Part shown: one piece after another, positions 49,980-61,256 of the stretch
Position numbering within the stretch: position 1 is the first letter of the stretch
Layout: the number at the start of each line of letters is the position of its first letter
Origin: Halomonas litopenaei
GTDB taxonomy: Bacteria > Pseudomonadota > Gammaproteobacteria > Pseudomonadales > Halomonadaceae
DNA length: 64,000 nt
Direction: 5' to 3'
NCBI RefSeq assembly: GCF_017303055.1
Contig: NZ_JAEKJT010000009.1
Location: 148,910-212,909, forward strand
The notes under the pieces: model-generated
The model's database searches: none
The model's input: only the letters and a program-made list of their open reading frames with translations
Told to the model about the DNA's origin: nothing
Made by a program: the position numbers and the translations under genes

Positions 49980-51119
49980 ATGGATCCACTGGATCGACAT
50001 ATCTGCAGTCATGCCTATGAACAGCGCCAGGAGCATCACGGCGCGGTGGCGCCTCCGCTCTACCAGACCAGCATCTTTACCTTCCCCGACCTCGAGAGTT
50101 TCAGCCGTGCCCAGCTGGACGAGCGCCAGCACTTCATCTACAGCAGAGGGCTCAACCCGACGGTCAAGCTGCTGGAAGACAAGTTGGCCGCACTGGAGCG
50201 GGGCGAGGCGTGCAAGGCCTTTGCTTCCGGCATGGGCGCGATCGCCGCCACCCTGTTCTCGTTGCTCGGCCAGGGCGATCACGTCCTGCGCATCAATCAG
50301 ACCTATGGCCCCGCGGTGGAGCTGCTCGACCAGATGGCACGCTACGGCGTCAGCCATGACGGCATCAGCGGCGACCAGGACATTGGCGCCCACCTGCGCC
50401 CCGAGACACGCCTGATCTACATAGAGAGCCCTTCATCGCTGCGCATGGAACTGGCCGATCTCGAGGCCATCGCCCGCATCGCCAGACAGCACGGCATTCT
50501 GACGCTGATCGACAATACCTGGGCGACCCCGCTGTTCCAGAAGCCGATCACCCATGGAATCGACCTGGTGGTGCACTCGCTATCGAAGTACATCGGCGGC
50601 CACAGCGACGTGGTCGGTGGTGCCGTCATCGGCAACGCCGAGGTGATCGACAGGCTCTTCGCTAATGGTCACCAGCTGCTGGGAGCGGCGCTCTCGCCCC
50701 ACAGCGCGTCGCTGATCCTGCGTGGCCTGCGCACTTTGCCGGTGCGAATGGCAGAACACCTGCGCAACGGCCAGGCGATTGCCGCCTTCCTTGACGCCCA
50801 TCCACAGGTGGCCGCGGTGTATCACCCAAGCCTTGCCCAGGGTCCGGCGGCTGAGTGGGCGGCACGTCAGCTCAAGGGCCACTCGGGCCTGCTCAGCTTC
50901 GCCTTGCACGATTCCAGCTACCCGCGGGTGGAACGCTTCATCAATGCCCTGCAGCTGATGCGAATTGGGGTGAGCTGGGGTGGCTACGAAAGCCTCGCCC
51001 TGTCTCCGCTGCGTCCCGACGGTAGCGGCCAGCCACTGATCCGTCTGGCCATAGGGCTGGAAGACATTGACGAGATCATCGTCGACCTGGAGCGGGGGTT
51101 CACCGCGCTCGATCACTGA
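49980..51119 (+). CDS. Cys/Met-metabolism PLP-dependent lyase (cystathionine beta-lyase-like)
   Basis: 379-residue fold-type I enzyme. PLP lysine is Lys203 in VVHSLSKYIGGHSD. The phosphate-binding YSRGLNPT (Arg56) and GMGAIAA, and LIDNTWATPLFQ, are all present. These define the cystathionine gamma-synthase/beta-lyase/methionine gamma-lyase family. The N-terminal RGLNPTVKLLEDKLAALE and C-terminal SWGGYESL are closest to the beta-lyase (MetC) side, but substrate cannot be fixed by eye. GAGG precedes the ATG. It is followed 21 bases later by an NhaC-type transporter, so uptake and cleavage of the same sulphur compound is a fair guess. Confidence 0.82.
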   Translation: MDPLDRHICSHAYEQRQEHHGAVAPPLYQTSIFTFPDLESFSRAQLDERQHFIYSRGLNPTVKLLEDKLAALERGEACKAFASGMGAIAATLFSLLGQGDHVLRINQTYGPAVELLDQMARYGVSHDGISGDQDIGAHLRPETRLIYIESPSSLRMELADLEAIARIARQHGILTLIDNTWATPLFQKPITHGIDLVVHSLSKYIGGHSDVVGGAVIGNAEVIDRLFANGHQLLGAALSPHSASLILRGLRTLPVRMAEHLRNGQAIAAFLDAHPQVAAVYHPSLAQGPAAEWAARQLKGHSGLLSFALHDSSYPRVERFINALQLMRIGVSWGGYESLALSPLRPDGSGQPLIRLAIGLEDIDEIIVDLERGFTALDH

Positions 51120-51140
51120 TCACCCTGAGGAGGACATCCC

Positions 51141-52634
51141 ATGCCAGCGACACAACGACAACCTGGCCTTGCTCCATCCCTGCTGCTGCTCACCGCCATC
51201 GCCTTCGCCATCGTCTACGGCATCGTGGTAGCGGGCCTTCCCACCGAGCTGGTACTGATCACCCTAGGTGCCGCCGCCACCCTGTTCAGCCTTCTTCATG
51301 GCGGAACCTGGGAAGGGGTCATGGACATCATGGGCGCCAAGGTCAAAACCGCCCTGTCCGCCCTGCTGGTGCTCTACAGCATCGGCATCATCATCGGCAG
51401 CTGGATGATCTCGGGCACCATTCCCTACTTCATCTACCATGGCCTGGAGCTGATCGACCCTCGCTACCTCTACGTCATGGCATTTCTTGGCACCGCCATC
51501 GTCTCCACCTTCACCGGCACCTCCTGGGGGTCCGCCGGCACCCTCGGCGTGGCCATCATGGGCATCGCTGCAGCCATGGACATCAACCTGGCGATCACCG
51601 CCGGCGCCGTGCTCTCCGGCGCCTACTTCGGCGACAAGCTGTCACCGCTGTCGGACACCACCATCATGGCCTCCATGGTGGTGGGCGAGGACCTCTATCG
51701 CCATATTCGCAACCTGATGTACACCTCACTCCCCGCCGCCCTGGTGGCGGCGGTGGTCTACCTGATGCTGGGGCTCAACATGGAGCTGGGCGCGGGTATG
51801 CCGGCCGCCATCGCTGCCAGTGCCAATACCCTTGACGGCCTCTATCGCCTCAACCCGCTGCTGCTGCTGCCGGTAGCCATCGTGCTCTACGGATCGATTC
51901 GCAAGAAACCCACCCTGGTGGTGCTGTTTCTAGCTTCGGCCTGCGCCGCCCTGCTGGCCATGATCGTTCAGGGCGCGAGCCTTGAGGCGGTCGCTCAGGC
52001 AGCAGTGTCCGGCTTCAACGTCAGTCTGCTGACCAGCTTCAACCCGGGCCTTGACGTTTCCACCCTGCCAGCGGCACTGGCGAGTCTGCTAAATCGCGGC
52101 GGCCTCTACAGCATGCACGGTGCGGTGCTGTTCGCTCTGTGTGCCTTCTTCTTTGCCTCAGCCCTTGAGGCCTCCGGCATCCTCAAGGTGGTGCTTGACC
52201 GCAGTCTGGCCTACGTGCGCTCGGCACGTGGCACGATCCTGGCGTCACTGGCTGCCAGCTGCACCATCATTCTGGCCACCGGCAACAGCTACGTGACCTT
52301 CTTCCTTACCCGAGAACTGTTCGCCGAGCAGTACCAAAAACGCCGCCTGCACCCGCTGGTACTGTCACGCAGCATGGAGGATGGCGGCATGATTCCCGAG
52401 CCACTGGCCCCCTGGACCGTCTCTGCCATCTACATGGCCGGCACCTTGGGCGTCGCCACCCTGGATTACGCACCCTGGGCCCTGTTCAACTACCTGGGCA
52501 TTGTGTTCTCGATCCTGCTGGCGATGATCGGCCCCTGGACGGGCTGGTACGGCGTCCGCCGACTCGCCGCCACCGAGTCCGCCCCATGCGAGCCAGCTGC
52601 TTCCACGCGGGAGGCTCCTCGGCCAACCCAGTGA
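51141..52634 (+). CDS. NhaC-family transporter
   Basis: 497-residue membrane protein with roughly 11-12 helices. The core repeats TFTGTSWGSAGTLGVA and AGAVLSGAYFGDKLSPLSDTT are the NhaC-family signature, matched in the second half by ATGNSYVTFFLTRELF and MEDGGMIPEPLAPWT. NhaC proteins are sodium/proton antiporters, but the family also includes amino-acid carriers such as the methionine carrier MetT. With a PLP lyase directly upstream and a perfect terminator downstream, it is the second gene of a two-gene operon, and an amino-acid carrier is as likely as an antiporter. Confidence 0.85.
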   Translation: MPATQRQPGLAPSLLLLTAIAFAIVYGIVVAGLPTELVLITLGAAATLFSLLHGGTWEGVMDIMGAKVKTALSALLVLYSIGIIIGSWMISGTIPYFIYHGLELIDPRYLYVMAFLGTAIVSTFTGTSWGSAGTLGVAIMGIAAAMDINLAITAGAVLSGAYFGDKLSPLSDTTIMASMVVGEDLYRHIRNLMYTSLPAALVAAVVYLMLGLNMELGAGMPAAIAASANTLDGLYRLNPLLLLPVAIVLYGSIRKKPTLVVLFLASACAALLAMIVQGASLEAVAQAAVSGFNVSLLTSFNPGLDVSTLPAALASLLNRGGLYSMHGAVLFALCAFFFASALEASGILKVVLDRSLAYVRSARGTILASLAASCTIILATGNSYVTFFLTRELFAEQYQKRRLHPLVLSRSMEDGGMIPEPLAPWTVSAIYMAGTLGVATLDYAPWALFNYLGIVFSILLAMIGPWTGWYGVRRLAATESAPCEPAASTREAPRPTQ

Positions 52635-52644
52635 CAGCTAAGCA

Positions 52645-52679
52645 CAAGGCCCCCGACGAAGGCATCGTCGGGGGCCTTG
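52645..52679. terminator. Hairpin between the NhaC-type gene and the DJ-1/PfpI gene
   Basis: Perfect 15-bp inverted repeat (CAAGGCCCCCGACGA, loop AGGCA, complement). It ends two convergent transcripts. Confidence 0.85.
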
Positions 52680-52701
52680 AATCAACCGCGTGTGATCTGC
52701 C

Positions 52702-53262
52702 TTAGGCGTGCTTGGCGTGCCGACCCTCGCCGATTTCCTCCACCAGCTTATGGCAGAAGATGTCCAGATCATCGGGCTTGCGGCTGGTCACCAGGCCATT
52801 GTCGACCACCACCTGTTGATCCACCCATTCGGCGCCAGCATTGCGTAGATCCTGGGCCACACTGGGGTAGGACGTCAGCTTGCGCCCGCTTACTACATCA
52901 GCATTGATCAGGATCCAAGGGGCGTGGCAAATCGCGGCAACGGGCTTGCCCGCCTGGAAGAACGCTCGGACAAACGCCAGGGCCGCTTCATCCAGACGCA
53001 AGGCGTCGGGGTTGAACAGGCCGCCGGGCAGCACCAGTGCGTGATAATCGTGCTCACTGGCGTCTTTCAGGGCCACGTCCACGCCATAGGTATCGCCCCA
53101 GTCGCTTTCCGCCCAGGCTCTGATGCCTTTCGCCTCCGGCGAGACCACGTGCACGACGATGCCCTGCTGCTGCAGTTTGGCCTTTGGCACCGCGAGCTCG
53201 GATTCCTCGAATCCGTGAGTGGCCAAGATCGCGACTCGTTTGCCTTCCACTTGCTGCGTCAT
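52702..53262 (-). CDS. DJ-1/PfpI family protein (YhbO/PfpI-like)
   Basis: 186-residue cytoplasmic protein of the DJ-1/PfpI superfamily, whose members act as deglycases, glyoxalases or peptidases in carbonyl and oxidative stress. The nucleophile is Cys112 with His113 in AAICHAPW, and the activating Glu lies in HGFEESEL (Glu19/20). Strong AAGGAGG before the ATG. Single gene. A CTTGTACAAG palindrome lies about 50 bases upstream, possibly an operator. Confidence 0.85.
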   Translation of the reverse strand: MTQQVEGKRVAILATHGFEESELAVPKAKLQQQGIVVHVVSPEAKGIRAWAESDWGDTYGVDVALKDASEHDYHALVLPGGLFNPDALRLDEAALAFVRAFFQAGKPVAAICHAPWILINADVVSGRKLTSYPSVAQDLRNAGAEWVDQQVVVDNGLVTSRKPDDLDIFCHKLVEEIGEGRHAKHA

Positions 53263-53363
53263 GACATCCTCCTTGTAGAGATAAGTTGGACAACCTCTTA
53301 AGCTCTGTCACGCACTTGTACAAGATAGTGATGCAGTCCCCAGACTTCAACCCGTATGCCGTT

Positions 53364-54395
53364 TCAGCTGCTACCCCTGTCGCGAAGACTCTTCCCAGAA
53401 CGCGACTCCTGCTCGTGATCAGCCAGCCTTTCCACGACCTGTCGCGCCGCTGGCCACATCACACTGCCATGATCTTCACCGGCAAAGATCATCAGTTCAC
53501 TCGACAGGGAAACGCAGCGCTGCTGTAGCCGGCGCTGGTAGTCACGCGCTTCATCTACCATGGCTCGCCGAAGGCGCAAGCGATCTCGCTGGGACCCTGA
53601 ATGGCCTTCGCGTGGTGACTGTTCACGCGCACCGACCCCCACCAGCAACGATGTTCCCTCAAGCGCCTCGCACCACTCAGCATCCTGCAGCCGGGCATCC
53701 AGCGCTTGGACCAGATAACGCTGACCCCACCACAGCGAGGGGCTGATGGCGAAAAGCCGGCGAAAGCACTCGGGGCAGCGCTGCTGAGCGTAGAGCGCAA
53801 ACAGCCCTCCCAACGAGTGGCCCAGCAGCGCGCGACGCTCCGGATCCAGCGTCAAGTCCCGCTCGAGCATGGGCAGCAACTGAGCACTCAAGAAGTGAAG
53901 AAACTGGTCTGCCCCTCCTTCCTGCACAGATTCCTGCCCCTTCGCTGATGCCCCCTCTTCGCCGGCCTCAGCCGCGTGCGCGGCGATATCCGTTGGCACA
54001 GGGGGCGTGAAATCCCAGCGACGTCGCTGGGAATCAAAGCGCTCAGCGCCGGGATAGCCGACACCGACGATGACCAGAGGCAGGGCGCTGCCCTCAGGAC
54101 CTTTTCGCGTCAGCGTGTCCCGCGCCTCACGCAGCAACGGGAAGCGTGCATTGCCATCCAGCACCACCAGCACGGGGTATCCTTGCGCTGGCCGAGGCGC
54201 ATCCGGCATCGACACCTCGACCTGATAGGACAGGCCTGTCTGCGCGTCCACCACCACCCGAGACCCATCAAGCTCAGGCATCACGCTGCCGTCATCCATG
54301 GCGACAGCGCTGTCGACGAGAGACGCTAACAGTGACACCAGCACCAGCATGCCCAGCGGCCAGCCCGCGATGATCTGCCACGCCTTAGAACGCAT
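53364..54395 (-). CDS. Periplasmic alpha/beta-hydrolase, ferri-siderophore esterase-like
   Basis: 343 residues. A Sec signal (about residues 1-32, ending SAVA) shows export. The fold has GHSLGG (192-197, nucleophile Ser194) and a C-terminal catalytic His in AGEDHGSVMW, as in the IroE/BesA/Fes group that hydrolyses ferric siderophores. Its ATG lies inside the end of the upstream TonB receptor gene (11-base overlap), so both are expressed together. An acidic, Gln/Glu-rich insert at about 140-160 is unusual. The siderophore is unknown. Confidence 0.78.
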   Translation of the reverse strand: MRSKAWQIIAGWPLGMLVLVSLLASLVDSAVAMDDGSVMPELDGSRVVVDAQTGLSYQVEVSMPDAPRPAQGYPVLVVLDGNARFPLLREARDTLTRKGPEGSALPLVIVGVGYPGAERFDSQRRRWDFTPPVPTDIAAHAAEAGEEGASAKGQESVQEGGADQFLHFLSAQLLPMLERDLTLDPERRALLGHSLGGLFALYAQQRCPECFRRLFAISPSLWWGQRYLVQALDARLQDAEWCEALEGTSLLVGVGAREQSPREGHSGSQRDRLRLRRAMVDEARDYQRRLQQRCVSLSSELMIFAGEDHGSVMWPAARQVVERLADHEQESRSGKSLRDRGSS

Positions 54396-56604
54396 AGCGC
54401 AAGGTGGCCAGGGCGCTGGCTGGCTGACCCACGAAGTTGAAGGAGCCCTCGCCCCCTGCACGCAGGTAATACTCACGGTCGAACAGGTTGTAGACGTTGA
54501 GCTGGCCGCTCAGCTGCGGGGTAAATTCATAGCCAAGCATCGCGTCCACCACTGCATAGCCGGGTGCCTCGACGCCGCTGCTCGAACTGAAGTCGCTCAT
54601 GGCGGTGATCCCGCCGCCCAGTGACAGGCCATTGAGCATCCCTTGCTGGAAACGATACTGCGACCATAGGTTTACCATGTTCTCGGGCATCAGCAGGAAG
54701 ATGCCATCATCCCGGGCACTGGATGCCTTTTCGATCTCCGTATCGGTATAGGTATAGCCAAAGATCAGGTCCCACTGGTCGGTGAGACTTCCAGTGACTT
54801 CCAGCTCGGCACCGCGAATACGCACTTCACCGGTGTCCACGGAATAGCTGGCACCGGGATCACTCGACGCGGCTGCACGATGGCTGTCTTCGAGCTGGTA
54901 GGCGCTAGCCCGTGCATTCAGTCGCCCTCCCAGGTAACTGCCCTTGATACCGACCTCGTACTGATCGCCCTCACGGGGATCGATCAGATCATTGTCCTCG
55001 TTGAACGCTGTCTGAGGCTTGAAGACCCGCGAATAGCTGGCATAGAGGGAGTGCTGAGCATCCAGGTCCAGCACAGCCCCTGCATAGGGCGTAAACTCGC
55101 TGTCACTGCGAGAGCTTTCGCTATCACTGGTGCGGTCGTCGTATTCGGTGGAAAAGTGACTGAAGCGGCCGCCGGCGATCAAGGCCAGAGGGGCGATCGG
55201 TCTGACCGTTACCTTGGCATAGGCACCGGTCTCTTCCAGCTCGCTGCGGGTGTCGGTAAGACTGAAGCCGGACAGGCCAGCCTGGGCACTGTCCAGGACA
55301 TTGACGTAGGCCAGATCATTGAGCTGACCGACGCTGAGACTGCTTCCAAGCCCGCGAGCCCGCCCCTGGCGATTGTCCTGGTCGTAGTCCTTATGGTCGA
55401 GCCCGACCACAAACTCGTTGTCATTGCCAAAAGCGTCAAACGCCTGGGTGTAGCTGGCGTCCAGCGACAGCGACGTCTCGTCGGTCTTACCCCCGAAACC
55501 GGCAGCATTCAGCCTGCCCTGATCATCCACCGCACCGGCGCCGAAGGCATAGTTGTAGTCCGCATCTCGGTCGGAGTAGCGGGCCGCAACGCGACCGTAG
55601 CCATCGTTGGCAAAGCGGTGTGTTAGCTCTGCCAGTACATCCGTGGACTCACTGTCAAAGTCGTTCCAGTCAGCCCCATAGAAGGCGCTACGACGGGTAT
55701 ACAGAAGATCCCCATCGGCATCGGTCGGCTGGCCGTTGTTGACCGTGATGTCCTTGGCATTGTGAATGATGCCAAGGGAAAGCTCGGTGGCATCGGTCAG
55801 GTCGATATCTACCGCTGCGTAAAGGTCATCCTGCCGGTTATCGTTGTCGTCGACCCACTGTGCGTTCTCCGTGGAGCGTGCCACAAACCGCCCTCTTACC
55901 CGGCCGGCCTCATCGATGGGCCCCGCCACATCCACTCCCAGCGCACCATCGTCCAGCGTGCCCAGGCTGCCGAACACCTCAGCCTGGAAGGTCTCGGTCG
56001 GACGCTTGCGCACCAGGTTGACGATGCCGCCCAATTCGCTGGTGCTGTTGAACAGCCCCGACGGCCCGCGCATGATCTCGACCCGGTCAAACGCGGTCAG
56101 GCTCGGCACAGACCCGAGGATACTGCTCATGGGCGCAGGCAGCCCATCAATGCTGTAGGCATCGTACTCATAGCCTCTGGCAAAGATGGAGGAACGACCA
56201 TAATCGTTGCTGAGTACCCGCACCCCCGGCGTGCGTGCCGCCAACTGATCCAAGGTCACAAACCCCTGGTCCTCGATGGCATCGTGGGTGACCACGCTGA
56301 CCGACTGCGGAATATCCCGCAGGGCGGCCGGCACCTTGGTACCCACCGTAGCCGCGTCAACGCTATAGCCCCCGGTCTGCTCGCTGGCCAACATGTCGTA
56401 CAGGCGCACACCGATCACCCGGGTAACGTCCAGCTCCTGATCCTCGATTCCCGGATCATCAGCGCCTATCCCCCCAGCCCCCTGGGCCTCTGCTCCCCGA
56501 CCCTCTGCCCTCTGCTCGGCGATATCCTGCGCCTGGGCAGCGGTGGCCAGCAGCGCCCCCCCCGCTCCGGCAAGCACCCACGCCAACAACATGTTGCCCT
56601 TCAT
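54385..56604 (-). CDS. TonB-dependent siderophore receptor
   Basis: 739-residue outer-membrane receptor that takes up ferric siderophores with TonB energy. Signal peptide (to AAQAQ, about 26), an N-terminal plug with DIPQSVSVVTHDAIEDQG, RGPSGLFNSTSELGGIVNLVRKRP, then a 22-strand barrel. The last strand ends LATLRYAF with the terminal Phe needed for insertion. The CirA/FhuE-like plug wording points to a hydroxamate or catecholate substrate, not decidable here. The ATG at 56604 has GGAGGTGGC before it. A Fur-box-like repeat lies 17 bases upstream. Confidence 0.9.
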   Translation of the reverse strand: MKGNMLLAWVLAGAGGALLATAAQAQDIAEQRAEGRGAEAQGAGGIGADDPGIEDQELDVTRVIGVRLYDMLASEQTGGYSVDAATVGTKVPAALRDIPQSVSVVTHDAIEDQGFVTLDQLAARTPGVRVLSNDYGRSSIFARGYEYDAYSIDGLPAPMSSILGSVPSLTAFDRVEIMRGPSGLFNSTSELGGIVNLVRKRPTETFQAEVFGSLGTLDDGALGVDVAGPIDEAGRVRGRFVARSTENAQWVDDNDNRQDDLYAAVDIDLTDATELSLGIIHNAKDITVNNGQPTDADGDLLYTRRSAFYGADWNDFDSESTDVLAELTHRFANDGYGRVAARYSDRDADYNYAFGAGAVDDQGRLNAAGFGGKTDETSLSLDASYTQAFDAFGNDNEFVVGLDHKDYDQDNRQGRARGLGSSLSVGQLNDLAYVNVLDSAQAGLSGFSLTDTRSELEETGAYAKVTVRPIAPLALIAGGRFSHFSTEYDDRTSDSESSRSDSEFTPYAGAVLDLDAQHSLYASYSRVFKPQTAFNEDNDLIDPREGDQYEVGIKGSYLGGRLNARASAYQLEDSHRAAASSDPGASYSVDTGEVRIRGAELEVTGSLTDQWDLIFGYTYTDTEIEKASSARDDGIFLLMPENMVNLWSQYRFQQGMLNGLSLGGGITAMSDFSSSSGVEAPGYAVVDAMLGYEFTPQLSGQLNVYNLFDREYYLRAGGEGSFNFVGQPASALATLRYAF

Positions 56605-56620
56605 GCCACCTCCAAAACTT

Positions 56621-56639
56621 AATGCGAATCTATTGCATT
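56621..56639 (-). promoter_or_regulatory. Fur-box-like element before the siderophore receptor
   Basis: AATGCGAATCTATTGCATT, a 19-base imperfect palindrome very close to the AATGCGAATCATTCGCATT type of Fur site, in the space between the receptor and the AraC gene. It can repress both divergent promoters under iron sufficiency. Confidence 0.75.
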
Positions 56640-56711
56640 CAAATCCCTGGAGCGACATTCTGTCACTGACGGCACCCCGATACCTTTGCCCTTTGACCAG
56701 CGACCTTTGGC

Positions 56712-57722
56712 ATGACGACAACCTTCACCACGACGCAGCCGAAAGCCCCCCAGGCCGGCTGGATTCATCAGCATGACCTGACGTCACTGGCGGGCGTACT
56801 GACCAGCCAGTATCAATGCACCGCGGCCGACCACCAGGCCACTGGAGCGCCGCTGCATGGCATCGTGCAACAGCATGAGGTCCAGCGTGGCATGTACCTG
56901 CGGCTCAATCGTCTGCGTGACCGCCACGGTGTAACGCCCCGGGCACGGCTGCATCCAGGTCTCAAGATTTCGCTGGTCTGGCGCGGAGAGGCCTGCGTGA
57001 GCTTCGACGAGCATAGCTTTACACTCGATGCCAACAAGCGAGCCTGCGGCCTGCTGATAGCGGTCGACGAGCCCACCACCTTCGTCCGCCACGGCAGGCG
57101 TGGCGCAGTGGAATTCAGTGCCGTACTGAGCCTGACCTCGGACTGGCTCCAGCGTCGTCTGGGCTCTCCGCTGCCCAGTGTTTGCTGTCACGGCCTCAGG
57201 CAGCACCTCGGCCATCTGAGGTGGACACCGTCAAGCGACCTGGTGGCACGCCTGAACAGCGTGAGTCAGACCGCCGACATGACGACGGTCCTTAACCTGG
57301 AGCGCGAATCGATCGCCCTTGCCATGGTGTCCGAGGCGTTGGCGCACCAGACGACCCCTGCTGTGTCCCACGATGGTAAGGCCTGGCAGCAACGCCTGGC
57401 CGGCTGGATCGCCAGCGGCGAGTCGCTGCACCTGTCGCCCGCCGACATGGCAAGCCGATTGGGGATGAGTCTGCGACAACTGCAGCGGCGTTATCACCGG
57501 GAATATGGGCTGCCGTTGAGTGCCGGACTGCGACAGCAGCACTTGCTGCGCGCCCGAGCGGCGCTGCAAGACGAGAACGTCAGCGTCGATACCGCGGCCA
57601 GTATCGCCGGCTACCGGCACGCCGCCAACTTCGCCACCGCCTTCAAGCAACATTTTGGTGAAGGTCCGGCACAGTGCCGGCGTCACGCTCAGCGCGAACT
57701 CAGCACAGACGCCGCCAGCTAA
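56712..57722 (+). CDS. AraC-family regulator, PchR-like
   Basis: 336 residues. The C-terminal 100 hold two helix-turn-helix units (LHLSPADMASRLGMSLRQLQRRYHREYG and VSVDTAASIAGYRHAANFATAFKQHFGEGP). The N-terminal domain resembles PchR-type sensors (GLKISLVWRGEACVSFDE). It is divergent from the TonB receptor. PchR relatives bind the imported ferric siderophore and activate the receptor gene, and the same is inferred here. No clear ribosome site precedes the ATG at 56712. Confidence 0.87.
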   Translation: MTTTFTTTQPKAPQAGWIHQHDLTSLAGVLTSQYQCTAADHQATGAPLHGIVQQHEVQRGMYLRLNRLRDRHGVTPRARLHPGLKISLVWRGEACVSFDEHSFTLDANKRACGLLIAVDEPTTFVRHGRRGAVEFSAVLSLTSDWLQRRLGSPLPSVCCHGLRQHLGHLRWTPSSDLVARLNSVSQTADMTTVLNLERESIALAMVSEALAHQTTPAVSHDGKAWQQRLAGWIASGESLHLSPADMASRLGMSLRQLQRRYHREYGLPLSAGLRQQHLLRARAALQDENVSVDTAASIAGYRHAANFATAFKQHFGEGPAQCRRHAQRELSTDAAS

Positions 57723-57774
57723 GGCACCGCATCGGCATTGCCCCCGAGACGCGACAGCGCGACGTTCCAGGAGC

Positions 57775-57807
57775 AAAAAAAAGGGCCACGGCGATCGCCG
57801 TGGCCCT
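57775..57807 (-). terminator. Terminator of the nrd operon
   Basis: AGGGCCACGGC-GATC-GCCGTGGCCCT followed on the minus strand by eight T, 42 bases after the nrdF stop. The A-run on the other side lets it also stop the convergent AraC-gene transcript. Confidence 0.93.
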
Positions 57808-57849
57808 GTCGTCAGACGTCACTCCGCTGTGAGTGACAACACACGACGG

Positions 57850-59084
<1,235 letters not shown>

Positions 59085-61256
59085 TTACAGGGTGCAGGAC
59101 ACGCAACCTTCCACTTCCGTCCCTTCCAGCGCCGCCTGACGCAGACGGATGTAGTAGATCGTCTTGATGCCCTTGCGCCAGGCGTAAATCTGCGCCTTGT
59201 TGACGTCGCGGGTGGTCGCCGTGTCGCGGAAGAACAGCGTCAGCGACAGCCCCTGGTCAACGTGCTGCGTGGCGGCAGCATAGGTGTCGATGATCTTCTC
59301 AGGACCCAGCTCATAGGCGTCTTGATAGTAGTCCTGATTCTCGTCCGTCAGGTAGGGGGCCGGATAGTACACACGTCCCAACTTACCCTCTTTACGAATC
59401 TCCACCTTGGCCGTGACAGGGTGAATACTCGACGTGGAGTTGTTGATGTAGGAAATGGACCCGGTGGGCGGAATCGCCTGCAGATTGCGATTGAACAACC
59501 CATGAGCCATCACCGACGCCTTCAGCTCACGCCAATCCTCCTGAGTCGGAATATGGATCCCGCTCTTGTCGAACAGCGCGCGTACCTTGTCGGTCTTCGG
59601 CTCCCACGCCTGCTCGGTGTACTTGTCGAAGTACTCGCCGCTGGCATAGCTCGACTTCTCGAAACCGGCAAAGTGACGGTTGCGCTCAATGGCGATGCGG
59701 TTGGACGCACGAATGGCGTGAAACGCTACGGTGTAGAAGTAGATGTTGGTGAAATCCACCCCTTCTTCGCTGCCGTAGTAGATATGCTCGCGAGCCAGGT
59801 AACCGTGCAGGTTCATCTGGCCCAGGCCGATGGCGTGAGACTTGGCATTGCCCTCGGCAATCGACGGCACTGAGCTGATGTTGCTCATCTCGGAAACCGC
59901 GGTCAATCCACGGATAGCGGTCTCTACCGTCGCACCGAAGTCAGGAGAGTCCATGGCCTTGGCGATGTTGAGCGAACCAAGGTTGCAGGAAATATCCTCA
60001 CCGATCTTGCGATAGCCCAGGTCATCGTCGTATTCGGTAGGTGTATTGACCTGCAAGATTTCCGAGCAGAGGTTGGACATGTTGATCCGGCCATCGATCG
60101 GGTTGGCGCGGTTCACTGTGTCCTCAAACATCAGGTACGGATAGCCAGACTCGAACTGCAGCTCGGCAATGGTCTGAAACAGCTCACGAGCGTTGATCTT
60201 CTTCTTGCGAATACGACCGTCAGCGACCATCTCGTCGTACTTCTCGGTCACGCTGATGTCGCCAAAAGGCACACCATAGACGCGCTCGACGTCATAGGGC
60301 GAGAACAGATACATGTCCTCGTTACGCTTGGCCAGCTCGAAGGTGATATCCGGCATCACGATCCCCAGTGAAAGGGTCTTGATGCGAATCTTCTCGTCGG
60401 CGTTCTCGCGCTTGGTGTCGAGGAAGTTCAGGATATCCGGGTGGTGTGCGTTGAGATAGACCGCACCAGCGCCCTGGCGAGCGCCAAGCTGGTTGGCATA
60501 GGAGAACGCATCCTCCAGCATCTTCATTATCGGAATGATGCCTGAAGACTGGTTTTCGATACGCTTGATCGGAGCACCGGACTCGCGCACGTTGGAAAGC
60601 GAGAAGGCGACACCGCCGCCCCGCTTGGACAGCTGCAGAGCCGAGTTGATGGAGCGTCCGATGGACTCCATGTTGTCCTCGATCCGCAGCAGGAAGCAGG
60701 AGACCAACTCGCCCCGCTGCTGCTTGCCGCAGTTGAGGAACGTCGGCGTCGCCGGCTGAAAGCGGCCGTGGATGATCTCATCGACCAGTTGCTTCGCCAA
60801 CGTCTCGTCGCCACGCGCGAGCGACAGCGCGACCATGCAGACGCGATCCTCGAAGCGCTCAAGATAGCGTTTGCCATCGAACGTCTTGAGGGTATAGCTG
60901 GTGTAGTACTTGAACGCTCCCAGGAAGCTCTGGAACCGGAACTTGACCGCATAGGCCTGATCGAACAACGCGGTAACGAAATCAAAGTCGTACTGATCGA
61001 GCACCTGGCGCTCGTAGTAGCCTTGCTCCGTCAAGTAATCGAGCTTTTCCTGCAGCGAGTGAAAGAACACGGTGTTCTGGTTCACGTGCTGCAGGAAGTA
61101 CTGACGCGCGGCCTCGCGATCCTTGTCGAGCTGCAGACGCCCTTCGGCATCATACAGGTTCAACATCGCATTCAGCGCGTGATAGTCGAGTGTCTTGGCG
61201 TTGTGATCGGCAGCGGGTCGCGTTGCCGCATCCTTTTCTAGGCTGAGCGTTTCCAA
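59085..61256 (-). CDS. nrdE: Class Ib ribonucleotide reductase alpha subunit NrdE
   Basis: Catalytic subunit reducing ribonucleoside diphosphates. 723 residues (E. coli 714): [38 protein letters not shown] with the active-site Cys, [14 protein letters not shown], the tyrosines YIRLRQ near the end and the C-terminal redox pair GCVSCTL, re-reduced by NrdH. Translation appears to start at TTG 61256, overlapping nrdI by 19 bases. No ATG lies before the homologous region. The allosteric ATP cone of class Ia is absent, as expected. Confidence 0.96.
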   Translation of the reverse strand: METLSLEKDAATRPAADHNAKTLDYHALNAMLNLYDAEGRLQLDKDREAARQYFLQHVNQNTVFFHSLQEKLDYLTEQGYYERQVLDQYDFDFVTALFDQAYAVKFRFQSFLGAFKYYTSYTLKTFDGKRYLERFEDRVCMVALSLARGDETLAKQLVDEIIHGRFQPATPTFLNCGKQQRGELVSCFLLRIEDNMESIGRSINSALQLSKRGGGVAFSLSNVRESGAPIKRIENQSSGIIPIMKMLEDAFSYANQLGARQGAGAVYLNAHHPDILNFLDTKRENADEKIRIKTLSLGIVMPDITFELAKRNEDMYLFSPYDVERVYGVPFGDISVTEKYDEMVADGRIRKKKINARELFQTIAELQFESGYPYLMFEDTVNRANPIDGRINMSNLCSEILQVNTPTEYDDDLGYRKIGEDISCNLGSLNIAKAMDSPDFGATVETAIRGLTAVSEMSNISSVPSIAEGNAKSHAIGLGQMNLHGYLAREHIYYGSEEGVDFTNIYFYTVAFHAIRASNRIAIERNRHFAGFEKSSYASGEYFDKYTEQAWEPKTDKVRALFDKSGIHIPTQEDWRELKASVMAHGLFNRNLQAIPPTGSISYINNSTSSIHPVTAKVEIRKEGKLGRVYYPAPYLTDENQDYYQDAYELGPEKIIDTYAAATQHVDQGLSLTLFFRDTATTRDVNKAQIYAWRKGIKTIYYIRLRQAALEGTEVEGCVSCTL

